From the NCBI RefSeq assembly GCF_016900375.1, contig NZ_JACJKB010000003.1, positions 124,001 to 188,000 of the forward strand: DNA of 64,000 bases. The letters run 5' to 3'. The position numbers and the translations under genes were made by a program. The notes under the pieces are model-generated. The model had not been told where the DNA came from, did not search any database, and worked only from the letters and a program-made list of their open reading frames with translations. This DNA is from Collinsella tanakaei. GTDB taxonomy: Bacteria; Actinomycetota; Coriobacteriia; Coriobacteriales; Coriobacteriaceae. Below, in pieces: positions 1-8,945 of the stretch. Position 1 is the first letter of the stretch. Each line of letters begins with the position of its first letter.

Positions 1-337
1 CACCGGCGATGACGCCGGTACCCTCGACAGCGGGCTTGATGATGATGCGGCCGGCACCGAAGTGACCGATGACCTCGTGCGGGATGGTGCCCTCCTCGGT
101 CACGGGAACATGGAACATGTTCTTCTTGGCGTCGAGCGAAGCCTTGGAGATGGCCAGGGGCACCTCAGCGGACTTGCCCATGCCCAGGCCGACGTTGCCC
201 TTGCCGTCGCCGACGACCACGAGGGCCACGAGCGACATGCGGCGACCGCCCTTGACGGTCTTGGACACACGGTTGATGAAAACGACGCGCTCCTCGAACT
301 CGGAGGCCTCGCGCTGCTGCTTTTGATTACGAGCCAT
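1..337 (-). CDS. rpsE: 30S ribosomal protein S5, 5' part only
   Basis: S5 contacts 16S rRNA in the small subunit and takes part in decoding accuracy. The visible N-terminal ~112 residues hold the typical S5 run with [18 protein letters not shown] near residue 15, then the conserved [16 protein letters not shown] stretch. The gene runs off the left edge, so its C-terminus is not seen. The ATG at 337 follows a strong GGAGGT ribosome binding site and lies 13 bases after the rplR stop, so it is co-translated with the rest of the spc operon. Confidence 0.97.
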   Translation of the reverse strand, partial: MARNQKQQREASEFEERVVFINRVSKTVKGGRRMSLVALVVVGDGKGNVGLGMGKSAEVPLAISKASLDAKKNMFHVPVTEEGTIPHEVIGHFGAGRIIIKPAVEGTGVIAG

Positions 338-350
338 AGCTACTTACCTC

Positions 351-713
351 CTAGAACTGCAGGCCGGCGGCGCGGGCGCCATCGGCGAGGGCCTTAACAC
401 GGCCGTGATAGATGCGGCCGCCACGGTCGAAGGTGACCGCCGTGATGCCGGCCTCGAGGGCGCGCTCGCCCACGAGCTTACCGACCTTCTCGGCAGCCTC
501 CTTGTTCGAGGTGGTCATGCCCTCGAACTCCTTCTCGAGCGTCGAGGCGGAAACCAGGGTGTGGCCCTTGGTGTCGTCGACGATCTGAGCGTAGATGTTG
601 GCGTTGGTGCGGGTGACGCGGAGACGCGGACGCTCGGGCGTACCGAAGATCTTGCCGCGGACGCGACGCTGACGGCGCTTGAGGCCCGCCAGCTTCGCCT
701 TATGCTTATCCAT
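351..713 (-). CDS. rplR: 50S ribosomal protein L18
   Basis: L18 binds 5S rRNA and joins it to the large subunit. The 120-residue protein begins [17 protein letters not shown] and ends [11 protein letters not shown], both typical of bacterial L18, and has the usual length. An in-frame upstream start would add seven residues, but the ATG at 713 has a GGAG motif six bases before it and is preferred. It sits between rplF and rpsE, the normal spc order. Confidence 0.97.
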   Translation of the reverse strand: MDKHKAKLAGLKRRQRRVRGKIFGTPERPRLRVTRTNANIYAQIVDDTKGHTLVSASTLEKEFEGMTTSNKEAAEKVGKLVGERALEAGITAVTFDRGGRIYHGRVKALADGARAAGLQF

Positions 714-784
714 GGAAAACTCCTTCGAAGTCATGTGCCAGCACCTGACGGGGTACTGGTCTTGGACGAAGCGCTGAGCGCCTA

Positions 785-1321
785 CTACTTGGCGGCCTTA
801 CCGAGCTTGCGACGGATGTGCTCGCCCACGTAGTGGATGCCCTTGCCCTTGTAGGGCTCAGGCGGACGCTTGGAGCGAATCTCGGCGGCAACCTGGCCGA
901 CCTGCTGCTTGCTGATGCCCTTCACGTGGATGTGCGTGTTGTCGGGCACCTCGAAGGTGATGCCCTCGGGGGCATCGTAGGTCACCGGGTGCGAATAGCC
1001 GAGCGAGAGGTCCAGGGTGTTGCCCTTGAGGGCGACACGGTAACCGACGCCGGCGAGCTCGAGGGACTTGGTGAAGCCCTCGGAAACGCCCACGACCATG
1101 TTGTGGATGAGGGCGCGGGTGAGGCCGTGCATAGCGCGGGTCTCACGCTCGTCGTCAGCGCGGGAGACGGTCAGAACGCCGTCCTCGACGTTGATGCTGA
1201 GCTTCTCATAGAAATCGTTCTCAAGGGTGCCCTTGGGGCCCTTGACGGCGACATGGGTGCCGTTGACTGCCACTTCGACTCCGGCGGGAATCTGGACAGG
1301 CTTATTACCGATACGAGACAC
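785..1321 (-). CDS. rplF: 50S ribosomal protein L6
   Basis: L6 binds 23S rRNA near the sarcin-ricin loop. The 178-residue sequence begins [17 protein letters not shown] and contains the C-terminal [12 protein letters not shown]-like signature (here [16 protein letters not shown]), giving full family length with both L6 repeats. The gene is 33 bases downstream of rpsH and 71 bases upstream of rplR on the same strand. Confidence 0.98.
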   Translation of the reverse strand: MSRIGNKPVQIPAGVEVAVNGTHVAVKGPKGTLENDFYEKLSINVEDGVLTVSRADDERETRAMHGLTRALIHNMVVGVSEGFTKSLELAGVGYRVALKGNTLDLSLGYSHPVTYDAPEGITFEVPDNTHIHVKGISKQQVGQVAAEIRSKRPPEPYKGKGIHYVGEHIRRKLGKAAK

Positions 1322-1354
1322 GGGTGTATCCTTTCCTTCTACTCGCCGTAACCG

Positions 1355-1753
1355 TTACCAAACGAACGCGATGATCTCGCCGCCGACGCCCGTGGTGCGG
1401 GCATCGCGGTCGGTCATGACGCCGCGGCTGGTGGAGACGATGGCGGTACCAAGGCCACCGCGGACGCGGGGCAGGTCGGCGACGCCGGCGTACTTGCGCA
1501 GACCAGGCTTGGAGATGCGCTTGATGCCGTTGATGACCTTCTGCTTCTTGGGACCGTACTTGAGGGTGATGTGGAGGGTCTTCTGGGGCTCGGTGTCCTC
1601 GACGGTGTAACCGGCGATGTAGCCCTCCTCGTAGATGACGCGCGCGATCTCCACGAGCTTCTTGCTGCTCGGCATGGAGACCTCGGCCTTGTTCGCAGAA
1701 TTCGCGTTGCGAATGCGCGTAAGCATATCTGCGATCGGGTCAGTGACGTTCAT
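1355..1753 (-). CDS. rpsH: 30S ribosomal protein S8
   Basis: S8 is a primary 16S rRNA binding protein and, in E. coli, the translational repressor of the spc operon. The 132 residues start [17 protein letters not shown] and end with the signature GGEIIAFVW; both are standard for the family. In E. coli the S8 repressor site lies at the start of rplE. Whether that control remains after the split of the operon is an open question. Confidence 0.98.
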   Translation of the reverse strand: MNVTDPIADMLTRIRNANSANKAEVSMPSSKKLVEIARVIYEEGYIAGYTVEDTEPQKTLHITLKYGPKKQKVINGIKRISKPGLRKYAGVADLPRVRGGLGTAIVSTSRGVMTDRDARTTGVGGEIIAFVW

Positions 1754-1874
1754 GCAGATTCTCCTTCGTTCTTGATGAACCTGTGCCAGCGGTTCTCATC
1801 CACCCATAGCGGACAAGCCGGCTGACACGATCTTCCGTGCAGAGCGGATCGAATCCGCCTGCGCTGGCAGTGAC

Positions 1875-2060
1875 TTACCAGCTGGCCTTCTTGATGCCGG
1901 GAAGTTCGCCCTTGAGCGCGAGCTCGCGGAAGCAGACACGGCACAGGCCGAACTTGCGGTACACAGAGTGCGGACGGCCGCAACGCTGGCAACGCGTGTA
2001 CTCACGCGTCGAGAACTTCTGCTTGCGCTGCTGCTTGACGATCATCGATGTCTTAGCCAC
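1875..2060 (-). CDS. rpsN: 30S ribosomal protein S14, zinc-binding type
   Basis: This is the short, 61-residue form of S14 (often called rpsZ or rpsN type Z). It carries a CxxC-x12-CxxC zinc knuckle (CQRCGR...CRVC) and ends GIKKASW. It replaces the longer zinc-free S14 of enterobacteria and is usual in Gram-positive bacteria. It lies between rplE and rpsH, as in a normal spc operon. Confidence 0.97.
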   Translation of the reverse strand: MAKTSMIVKQQRKQKFSTREYTRCQRCGRPHSVYRKFGLCRVCFRELALKGELPGIKKASW

Positions 2061-2144
2061 TTATTTCCTCCTCACATACATGTATCAAAGCGCCGGACGG
2101 GCGGCCCGCCGGTTGCGCGCCGCCCGGAGCCGGGGCAGATGAAC

Positions 2145-2702
2145 CTATTTCTTGAACGGGAACCCGAAGGCGTCGAGAAGGGCCTTGGCCTCCTCGTCGG
2201 TCTTCGCGGTCGTCACGATGGTGATGTCCATACCGCGGGTGCGATCGACGGAGTCGAAGTCGACCTCGGGGAAGATGAGCTGCTCGGTGACGCCCATGGA
2301 GAAGTTACCACGGCCGTCGAAGCTCTTGGGGGAGATGCCGCGGAAGTCGCGGATACGGGGGATGGCCACGGAGGTCAGGCGATCGAAGAACTCCCACATG
2401 CGGTCGCCGCGCAGGGTGACCTTGGCGCCGATCGGCATGCCGGCGCGCAGGTGGAAGGAAGCGATGGACTTGCGGGCACGGGTCACCATGGGCTGCTGGC
2501 CGGTGATGACGCGAAGGTCGCGCACGGCGCCCTCGATGGCCTTGGAATCGGTCGCGGCCTCGCCGACGCCCATGTTCACGACGATCTTCTCGAATTTCGG
2601 GATCATCATGACATTCTTGTACTGGAACTTGTCCTGCATGAGCTGCTTGACCTCGTCGTTGTACTTGGCCTTCAGACGCGGGACGTACTTCTCCTCTGCC
2701 AT
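2145..2702 (-). CDS. rplE: 50S ribosomal protein L5
   Basis: L5 binds 5S rRNA and contacts the P-site tRNA. The 185-residue product starts [18 protein letters not shown], contains the L5 signature around [11 protein letters not shown], and ends DAFGFPFKK. The ATG at 2702 has GGAG five bases upstream; a GTG six bases earlier would leave no spacer and was rejected. The unusual point is what lies upstream: instead of rplX and rplN there are 264 non-coding bases and then an unrelated membrane protein. The rplX end appears 61 kb away at the other edge of the window. L5 must therefore be transcribed from a local promoter. Confidence 0.97.
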   Translation of the reverse strand: MAEEKYVPRLKAKYNDEVKQLMQDKFQYKNVMMIPKFEKIVVNMGVGEAATDSKAIEGAVRDLRVITGQQPMVTRARKSIASFHLRAGMPIGAKVTLRGDRMWEFFDRLTSVAIPRIRDFRGISPKSFDGRGNFSMGVTEQLIFPEVDFDSVDRTRGMDITIVTTAKTDEEAKALLDAFGFPFKK

Positions 2703-2865
2703 GTTCACTCCTTTGGGGTTTTAAGCACGGGGCGGTGCTCGGCGCTTGGCGGCCGGTATGCGCGGCCTTGCGCTTCGCTGTCCTCGTGCCTCCTGTCGCG
2801 TGCAGGCCGCCTATGGCGTAGCGGCATGACGATAAACCGACAGGAGCCGGGCAATACGAGTCGGT

Positions 2866-2894
2866 ATGATACGCCGTCGCGGCCGCGAATGCCA
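2866..2894 (-). promoter_or_regulatory. Candidate promoter for rplE-rpsE
   Basis: Because rplE is separated from the rest of the ribosomal operon it needs its own promoter. On the minus strand a good -10 hexamer TATCAT (2866-2871) lies 17 bases after a weak -35 TGGCAT (2889-2894). The leader to rplE would be about 155 bases. The weak -35 makes this a tentative call; no better pair was seen in 2703-2966. Confidence 0.3.
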
Positions 2895-2937
2895 TGAAAA
2901 CCTTATCCGTGGCGGAAATCCACATTTCGCGACAGCA

Positions 2938-2966
2938 CGTGAAAAAACCCCTGGGGTATTTTCACG
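2938..2966 (-). terminator. Terminator after the zinc-ribbon protein gene
   Basis: Immediately after the TGA of the gene ending at 2967, the minus strand forms an outer stem (ACGTGAAAA / TTTTCACGT) around an inner CCCC-A-GGGG hairpin followed by six T. It should isolate the downstream ribosomal genes from read-through. Confidence 0.6.
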
Positions 2967-4088
2967 TCAGTTCATGCGGAGCAGATGGAAGGCGACCTCG
3001 CCCTCGTCGTTCAGGTAGGCTTCGATAGTCGCCGAGGCGCTGTAGATGGGCGTGTGGTCGCAGCCGAGCTCGTCGAGCATGTCCTCGAGCGGCCAGCCGT
3101 ACACGCGCAGCAGCACGTTCACCGGCTGCGTGCCCTCGGCGGGCATGTAGACGTCGAAGGTCACCTCGTAGCGGTTGTCGCCCGTATCGGCAAGCGAGGT
3201 CACGTAGGGCACGCCCATGCTCTGCCAGTACTCGATCGGGGTCGCGTAGTAGAACCAGTCGCCCTCGACCGTGCCCTTGTTGCCGCTCGAGAGCTCGTAG
3301 TGCAGCTGGTCGGCCGTCACGGTCAGGTCGAAGTGCTTGACGAAGTACTCGATCAGGTAGTTCACGTCGACGCGGTAGGCGTAGCCCTGCTGCGCCATGG
3401 GGTCGTCGGCGGTGATGACCTCCACGTTCTGGTTGGCGTTGCCGTTCATGTGGTACTCGAAGTACAGCAGCATGTTCGTGATCGTGTCCGCATCGGGCGT
3501 GCCAGTGCGCTCGTAGGTGCTTTGGGCCGTGAGCCCCTGCCCCACCTCGGTGAAGTTGCTGATGAAGGTGCCGATGGCCTCGCGGTCGTCCGCGTTCTCG
3601 AGCGTGAGCTTGATGGCGCTCTCGGCCGGCGCCTCCTCCTCGGGCTCCTCGGGCTCCTCTTCTGCCGCGGGAGCCTCCGCCACGGGCTCGTCCGCAGCAG
3701 GCTCCGGGCGCGACAGCAGGCCAAAGCCCGAGGTCAGGGCAGCCGTGATGCCAAGTCCGACGACCGCCGCGAGCACGACGGTCACCACGATGGGGGCCGT
3801 GGCCCCGCGGCGCTTGCCGGGGGCCTCCCCCGCCGCTGCGGGCTGCGGGCAGGTGTCCTCGGGGCGGGACGTGGGCGCGACACGGGGCATGATGCGCGTC
3901 GCGGTCTGAGGTGAGGTCTCAGGCTGCTGAGCGGGCGCTGCCCGGTTCGCCGCGGGCCGCGGGAGGTCGGCCTCGTAGGGCGCGTGGACCTCGTTGTTCG
4001 CATCGGGCCCCACGGGCAGGGCCGTGCCGCATTTCGTGCAATAGCGCGTGCCCTCGGGCATTCGCGCGCCGCAATTCACGCAATACAT
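2967..4088 (-). CDS. Zinc-ribbon membrane-anchored protein, paralog 1
   Basis: Function unknown. The 373 residues show a CxxC-x10-CxxC zinc ribbon at positions 3-20 and a proline/alanine-rich linker to about residue 90. One transmembrane segment lies at about 98-121, preceded by basic GKRRG, then an acidic Glu/Pro/Ala stretch (130-157) and a folded ~215-residue outer domain. The arrangement suggests a cytoplasmic zinc ribbon and an extracytoplasmic sensor- or ligand-binding-like domain. The next gene upstream encodes a paralog with the same layout and matching C-terminal motifs (ILLRVYGWPL, IYSxTATIEAYL). The start ATG gives the zinc ribbon at the extreme N-terminus, as usual for such proteins. 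Confidence 0.75.
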   Translation of the reverse strand: MYCVNCGARMPEGTRYCTKCGTALPVGPDANNEVHAPYEADLPRPAANRAAPAQQPETSPQTATRIMPRVAPTSRPEDTCPQPAAAGEAPGKRRGATAPIVVTVVLAAVVGLGITAALTSGFGLLSRPEPAADEPVAEAPAAEEEPEEPEEEAPAESAIKLTLENADDREAIGTFISNFTEVGQGLTAQSTYERTGTPDADTITNMLLYFEYHMNGNANQNVEVITADDPMAQQGYAYRVDVNYLIEYFVKHFDLTVTADQLHYELSSGNKGTVEGDWFYYATPIEYWQSMGVPYVTSLADTGDNRYEVTFDVYMPAEGTQPVNVLLRVYGWPLEDMLDELGCDHTPIYSASATIEAYLNDEGEVAFHLLRMN

Positions 4089-4153
4089 GGAACCCCCATC
4101 GTCGATGCCTCCGGGTGCCGGGCGCCAGGCGAGCCGTTTTTCGATAGCTTACC

Positions 4154-5239
4154 TCAGTTCATCCGGTACAGGCGAAACGCGAGCTCTCCCTCGTCGAGAT
4201 ACGCCTCGATCGTCGCCGTGCCGCTGTAGATGGGCGACGACCCCGCGCCGACCGCCTCGAGCATCTCGCTCAGGGGCCAGCCGTACACGCGCAGCAGGAT
4301 GTCGGCGGGCGCGAGGTTTCCCGCCGGGCGGTACACGTCGAAGGAGACGTCGTACAGGTTACCGCCCAGATCGGTGAGCGACGTGACGTTCGCCACGCCC
4401 TGGCTCGCGAACCACGCGTCGGATCCATACGCGTAGTAGAACCAGCTGCCCGACACGGCGCCGCGGCCGCCCGCGCCGCGCTCGTAGGGCAGGTCCCCGA
4501 TATCGATACCCACGCCGAAGTACTTATAGACGAGCTCGCACATATAGCTCGCCTCGCAGCGGAACTGATAGCCCGCCGCCGCCATCGGGTCGCTCGACCC
4601 GACCTCCTCCAGATACGGGTTGGCGTTGCCGTTCATATGGCGCTCCACGAACACGAGCATCTCGACGATCGTGTCGTGGTCGAGCGGATCTTCGCGCGAG
4701 TAAGAGCTCTGCGCCGACAGGCCCTCGTTCACCTCGGAGAAGTTCGTGATGAAGCAGTTGACGACCTCGCGGTCACCCTGGTTGCCCAGATCGACCGCGA
4801 TGGCGCTGGGCTCGCGCGGCGCGTCCTGGGTGCCCTCGGCATCCGGCGCCGCCGCGGGTGCCTCGGTGGTCGTTTCGTCCTGTTCATCGGCAATCGGTGC
4901 GGGATCGTCGGCATCGTCGGAGCCCTCGCCGCGGTCGTCGTCTTCCGCCTCGGCCGCCACCGGGGCGGTGTCGGCACCCTTCTGGCCGAGCAGGCCGAAA
5001 CCCGAGGTCGCGACCGCCGCGATGCCGATGCAGACGATCGCGGCAACCGCGATGCCCGCGACGACAAGCGGCATCCTCGACGGACGGGATGGCGCGGGCG
5101 AATCGGCAGCAGGCGCCTTCGCCGGAGCAGAAGGCGCCGCCGGCGCAGCGGGATCCGTGGCACCGACCATCGGCGCTCCGCATGCCGTGCAGAAATTGGT
5201 CCCCTCGGGCATCTGCGCCCCGCATCTCGTGCAGTACAT
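4154..5239 (-). CDS. Zinc-ribbon membrane-anchored protein, paralog 2
   Basis: A 361-residue paralog of the neighbouring protein. It has the zinc ribbon CTRC...CTAC at positions 3-20, an Ala/Pro linker, a transmembrane segment at about 56-80, an acidic Asp/Glu stretch and a C-terminal domain ending ELAFRLYRMN (compare EVAFHLLRMN in paralog 1). The frame is open far upstream, but ATG 5239 is chosen because it places the zinc ribbon first and has GGGAG six bases before it. The two genes are 65 bases apart and look like a tandem duplication. No function can be assigned. Confidence 0.75.
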   Translation of the reverse strand: MYCTRCGAQMPEGTNFCTACGAPMVGATDPAAPAAPSAPAKAPAADSPAPSRPSRMPLVVAGIAVAAIVCIGIAAVATSGFGLLGQKGADTAPVAAEAEDDDRGEGSDDADDPAPIADEQDETTTEAPAAAPDAEGTQDAPREPSAIAVDLGNQGDREVVNCFITNFSEVNEGLSAQSSYSREDPLDHDTIVEMLVFVERHMNGNANPYLEEVGSSDPMAAAGYQFRCEASYMCELVYKYFGVGIDIGDLPYERGAGGRGAVSGSWFYYAYGSDAWFASQGVANVTSLTDLGGNLYDVSFDVYRPAGNLAPADILLRVYGWPLSEMLEAVGAGSSPIYSGTATIEAYLDEGELAFRLYRMN

Positions 5240-5290
5240 GCCATCTCCCGTCGCGCCGAAACGTCTCGTTGAAGCCATTGTACTGCCCCA

Positions 5291-5321
5291 TGAAAGTTTG
5301 GGGACAGGCACCAAACTTTCA
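5291..5321. repeat. Dispersed palindromic repeat, copy 1
   Basis: A 31-base imperfect palindrome built on TTTGGGGACAGGCACCAAA with TGAAAG/CTTTCA outer arms. The same 19-base core recurs at 40704-40722. From memory, similar GGTGCCTGTCCCC motifs are common as REP-like elements in many bacteria; no associated transposase gene is present here. Confidence 0.6.
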
Positions 5322-5412
5322 CGGGCAACGAAAAACGCCCCCGCAAGCAAAGGCTCTCGGGGGCGGTGCAGCGTCAGATCGGCTCTGGTCGGCTCGATAT
5401 GTGCCTTGCGCG

Positions 5413-6024
5413 CTAATCGCGCGAGAGGCCCTGCACGACGAGGCCGGCGATGGTGAACACGACCGTGGCGACGAGCACGGCGGTGCCGAACTCGGCCGTG
5501 AAGTCGCCGCCGATATAGGCGGACAGGGCGTCGAAGGTCGCCGTCACGTCGCCGGGGACGGCGTGCTCGACGAGCTGGCCGAATGCGAGCACGGCGGCCA
5601 TGAGGTTGGAGCCGATGAACGTCGCGCCCGCGTAGGCGGTGCCCAGGCGGACGAACAGGTCGCACCAGCGCAGCGCGGCTAGGCCGCAGAGCAGCGCGAC
5701 GACCGCCATGACGACGCCCAGGTAGTCGCCGGCCTGCTGCGGCATCAGCATGCCGATCAGAAAGCCGAGCGCGGCACCCGCCAGGGCACCGGCGATGAAG
5801 ACGCCGGCCTTGTAGACGTACTTGGAGAGCAGCGCCGCCACGATGCCGAGCACGACGGCGATGACGATCGACACCGCAGATCCGTCGTTCGTCGAAAGGC
5901 CGATGTTCAGCACGCCCAGAAACACCAGGGCGCCGAGCGCGATGTAGAACAGGCGCTTGCCGGCAAAGCACGCCAGGGCGCCGATGCCGATGTTGATGAG
6001 CAGGTACAAGATCACGAATTCCAT
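5413..6024 (-). CDS. Multi-pass membrane protein, DUF4203-like
   Basis: A 203-residue, very hydrophobic protein with about six or seven transmembrane helices and glycine-rich helix faces (for example GIVAALLSKYVYKAGVF followed by AGALAGAALGF). The pattern resembles the DUF4203/TMEM198-like family, but that is recognition by eye. Start ATG 6024 is preceded by AGGT; an earlier in-frame start would add a non-hydrophobic tail and lacks a ribosome binding site. It is probably a single-gene unit between two minus-strand groups. Role unknown. Confidence 0.6.
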   Translation of the reverse strand: MEFVILYLLINIGIGALACFAGKRLFYIALGALVFLGVLNIGLSTNDGSAVSIVIAVVLGIVAALLSKYVYKAGVFIAGALAGAALGFLIGMLMPQQAGDYLGVVMAVVALLCGLAALRWCDLFVRLGTAYAGATFIGSNLMAAVLAFGQLVEHAVPGDVTATFDALSAYIGGDFTAEFGTAVLVATVVFTIAGLVVQGLSRD

Positions 6025-6158
6025 AGCGGAACCTTTCGTATGCGCATGACATGAACCCGGCAATGATAGCCCCTATGGAACCTTTTGAAACCCACTCGTC
6101 ATGAAGACGCCCCGCATGCGCAAGCAATGCACATGCGGGGCGCGGTCAGGCAGCCGCC

Positions 6159-7187
6159 CTAATGGGGGCGCGGCAGCAGGACCGTGCGCCGATGCGAAAT
6201 CAGCTCGGCGACGATGCTCACCGCGATCTCCTCGGGAGTCTCGGCGTGGATGGGCACGCCGATCGGCATGTGGATGTGCTCGATGTCCTCGGGCGCGAAG
6301 CCCTCCTCGGCGAGCTTGCCGCGCACGAAGGCGGTTTTCTTCCTGCTGCCCAAGCAGCCCAGGTACGAGGGATGCGCCGCAAGCGCCTGCGACACGACGG
6401 CGTAATCGCTGCCGTGGCCGGAGGTGGCGGACACCACGAGGTCGCGCGGGCCGATCGCGCAGGTCGCCGCCAGATCGTCGTAATCCACAAGACGACGGTC
6501 AGCCGCCGCGGGCAGAAGATCCGCCTCGAGCATCTCGGGGCGGTCGTCGCACGCGATGACCGCGAAACCCGCCGCGGCGAGCGCGCCTGCGCACGCGCGG
6601 CCCACGTGGCCGCAGCCGAAGATATAGGTGAAGCCCTCCGGGCAGATGGGCTCGAGGTAGCGCCCCCCGCTCACCCCTGCGCGCAGGTCCATCTGGTTCA
6701 GCGGGTGCTCGACCGCCCAGGCGAGCGGGCCTGCCGCCGTGCGCGCCGACTCGGCACCGTGGGCGGCCGCACCGGCGACGTCGTCCCCCAGCAGGGCCAG
6801 ATCGATCGCCAGAACGCCCTCGCCGCGGTCTTTGAGCACGTCTCGCTCCTGCTCGAGCGCGGCGCGCACGGAATCATCCACCAGCGCGTAGCACAGGTCG
6901 ACCGCGCCGCCGCAGATCATGCCGGTGTCGCTCTTCTTGCCACCCAGGGTGTAGCGGACCGTGCGGCTCTTTCCCGCCGCGAGCAGCTCGGACGCCTCGG
7001 CAAGGGCAAGGTCCTCGACGCGGCCGCCACCCACCGTCCCGCAAAACGAGCCGTCGGCGAACACGGCCATCCAGGCGCCCGCGGAACGCGGCGCCGAGCC
7101 GTGCGAGCCGGTGACCACGACCAGCTCGGCCTGCTCGCCCGCGTCGAGCGCCGCGAGCATCCGTTCGACGATCTCAATCTTGTTCAT
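6159..7187 (-). CDS. XdhC/CoxI-family molybdenum hydroxylase chaperone
   Basis: Proteins of this family handle the molybdenum cofactor (adding the terminal sulfur and inserting it) for xanthine dehydrogenase-type enzymes. The 342 residues have the N-terminal XdhC/CoxI region (TGSHGSAPRSAGAWMAVFADG, then GTVGGGRVE) and a C-terminal Rossmann domain with FGCGHVGRACAGALAAAGF near residue 195. The ATG at 7187 has GAAGG upstream. It follows yqeB by 54 bases, so the two are likely co-transcribed. Together with yqeC, the mocA-like gene and the hydroxylase genes at 40958-55434 it serves selenium/molybdenum hydroxylase maturation. Confidence 0.85.
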   Translation of the reverse strand: MNKIEIVERMLAALDAGEQAELVVVTGSHGSAPRSAGAWMAVFADGSFCGTVGGGRVEDLALAEASELLAAGKSRTVRYTLGGKKSDTGMICGGAVDLCYALVDDSVRAALEQERDVLKDRGEGVLAIDLALLGDDVAGAAAHGAESARTAAGPLAWAVEHPLNQMDLRAGVSGGRYLEPICPEGFTYIFGCGHVGRACAGALAAAGFAVIACDDRPEMLEADLLPAAADRRLVDYDDLAATCAIGPRDLVVSATSGHGSDYAVVSQALAAHPSYLGCLGSRKKTAFVRGKLAEEGFAPEDIEHIHMPIGVPIHAETPEEIAVSIVAELISHRRTVLLPRPH

Positions 7188-7241
7188 CGCAAACCTTCAA
7201 TCTCTATCGCGCAGCCGCCCGCAACGGACGGCCGTGCCATT

Positions 7242-8024
7242 CTAGTGCGCGAAGTGAAGCAGCGCCTCGAGCACGCCGCCGCCCACCGCGGACGCCTTGT
7301 CGGACACGGTCAGGCAAAACGACGCGTCGCCGCGCGGGTCGATGTCGCCGGCCTTCATGCCCGCATGCGCGGGTACGCCCGGGGCGAGCAGGCCGCGCAG
7401 CACGCCGTCGATCGTGGCCAGCATGGACTCGCCCGCCACGCGGCCGACGACCTCGCCGGCGCGCACGGTATCGCCGATGGCGCGCACGCACTCGAAGGGC
7501 CCGTCGGCAGGCGCGCGCAGCACGCGCTCGGCACCCACGCCGCCGATGATCCCGGGGATGCCGGTGTTCGCGATCGGGGATCCCTCGTACAGCACGCGCC
7601 CCAGGTAGTGGCCGCGCTTCGTCTCGACGGCGGCGTGGCAGTCCTCCCCTGCCGTGAACCCGGGGCCGACGCCGATCACGCACGGCGCCATGTCGATACG
7701 CGTGCCGAGGTTGCGCTTGGCCAGAATCGCATCGACGACCGCATCGGGCGCGAAGGCGTCCACGAGCGCGGCCTCGGGATCGACCATGACGGCAACGTCG
7801 CCGGATGCCATCACGGCGCGCGCCTGATCGACCGTGTCCGCGCGCCGCGCCCAGACGTCCTCCACCTGGGTCGCGTCACAGCGAATGGCCTCGGAGAACG
7901 CGACGGTGCGACGGATACACGTGGGCGCGTCGATATCCGCCATGACCACGTCCATCCCCGCGCGATGGAGGCGAAGGGCGATACCCGTCGCGATGTCCCC
8001 CGCGCCGCGCATATATATCAGCAT
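7242..8024 (-). CDS. yqeB: YqeB, selenium-dependent Mo-hydroxylase maturation protein
   Basis: YqeB-family proteins co-occur with selenium-dependent molybdenum hydroxylases and are thought to help mature them; the biochemistry is not settled. The 260-residue protein opens with a dinucleotide-binding-like MLIYMRGAGDIATGIALRL and carries family stretches RIDMAPCVIGVGPGFTAG and NTGIPGIIGGVGAERVLRAP. It is first in a two-gene unit with the XdhC-family gene and diverges from yqeC. Family assignment is firm; exact role is inferred. Confidence 0.88.
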   Translation of the reverse strand: MLIYMRGAGDIATGIALRLHRAGMDVVMADIDAPTCIRRTVAFSEAIRCDATQVEDVWARRADTVDQARAVMASGDVAVMVDPEAALVDAFAPDAVVDAILAKRNLGTRIDMAPCVIGVGPGFTAGEDCHAAVETKRGHYLGRVLYEGSPIANTGIPGIIGGVGAERVLRAPADGPFECVRAIGDTVRAGEVVGRVAGESMLATIDGVLRGLLAPGVPAHAGMKAGDIDPRGDASFCLTVSDKASAVGGGVLEALLHFAH

Positions 8025-8149
8025 GTCAGCATCATCCTCTCAGCGCCGCGCGCCCGCTGCGCACGGCATCATGTACCTTCTCCCCCAAAACGGCGGGCGC
8101 GAACCCGCCCCTCACATGAACGGTGAGGCCGGTGCGCGCCGCCCGTCCG

Positions 8150-8161
8150 GATAGTACTATC
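8150..8161. promoter_or_regulatory. Palindrome in the yqeB/yqeC divergent region
   Basis: A perfect 12-base palindrome GATAGTACTATC lies in the 231-base gap between the divergent yqeB and yqeC genes, 95 bases before yqeC. It could be an operator, or hold a -10 element (TACTAT). A GGCGGG/CCCGCC hairpin lies at 8092-8109. No convincing -35 was seen. Confidence 0.3.
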
Positions 8162-8255
8162 AAGATGGCGTGCATCCATCTGCCGATGCGCGCGTCCGAA
8201 TCGTAAACCGGATCCCGGCGTGCGCTCCGCGGCCGGCCGATGCGAAAGGAACGCC

Positions 8256-8945
8256 ATGTACGAGCCCGTCGACCTCATCGATATCATCCGGCAGACGCCC
8301 GGCATCACCGCGGTGATCGGAGGCGGCGGAAAGTCCACCTTCCTCGCGCGCGTGGGCCGCAGCCTTGCCGGGCGGGGGCTGCGCACGGTCCTCGCGACCT
8401 CGACGCATATGTTCCCCGCAAGCGGCGTGCCCTTCCTGGCAGAGGCGAAGCCCGGGATTCTGCTCACCCAGACGGGCGTGCTCGAGGAATCGACCGGCAA
8501 GCTCACCGCGCCGCGCGAACCCTGGGAGGAGCTCGCGGAGCGCGCCGACCACGTCCTCGTGGAGGCGGACGGCTCGCGCGGCAAACCCTTCAAGGCGCAC
8601 GACGAGCGCGAGCCGCAGATTCCCGCCGCATGCGCCCGCGTGGTGTATATCGTCGGGGCACGCGGCTTCGGCCTGCCCATCTACGACGTCGTCCACCGGC
8701 CGCAGCTGTTCTGCCAGCTCACCGGCGCTGCGCAATCGGACCTCGCCACGCCCGAGCTCATCGCCGCGGGCATCGTCTCGGAGGGGCTCGTCGGGCTGCC
8801 GGGCGACCTCGTCGTGGTGAACCAGACGGAGACCGACGAGGCGCGCGAGCAGGCCGAGGCCCTCGCCCGCGCGCTCGCACCGGCCATCGGCTGCCCGATC
8901 ATCGCCGGCAGCCTCCGCGAGGACGCGCTCTACCGGCTGACGTAG
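8256..8945 (+). CDS. yqeC: YqeC, selenium-dependent hydroxylase accessory protein
   Basis: A 229-residue nucleotide-binding accessory protein. A P-loop-like GGGGKST sits near residue 20, followed by VLATSTHMF and the family block VLVEADGSRGKPFKAHDEREP around residue 100. YqeC accompanies yqeB and XdhC-type chaperones in genomes with selenium-dependent molybdenum hydroxylases. ATG 8256 (MYEPVDLID) has AAAGGA five bases upstream and is preferred over an upstream in-frame start. Its stop overlaps the end of the convergent hydantoinase gene by 16 bases, tail to tail. Confidence 0.87.
   Translation: MYEPVDLIDIIRQTPGITAVIGGGGKSTFLARVGRSLAGRGLRTVLATSTHMFPASGVPFLAEAKPGILLTQTGVLEESTGKLTAPREPWEELAERADHVLVEADGSRGKPFKAHDEREPQIPAACARVVYIVGARGFGLPIYDVVHRPQLFCQLTGAAQSDLATPELIAAGIVSEGLVGLPGDLVVVNQTETDEAREQAEALARALAPAIGCPIIAGSLREDALYRLT

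Noticed and set aside
4154-6127. A single 657-codon protein extending the second zinc-ribbon protein upstream.
   Set aside because: The extra sequence overlaps the membrane protein gene at 5413-6024 in another frame; the zinc ribbon start at 5239 has a good ribosome binding site.
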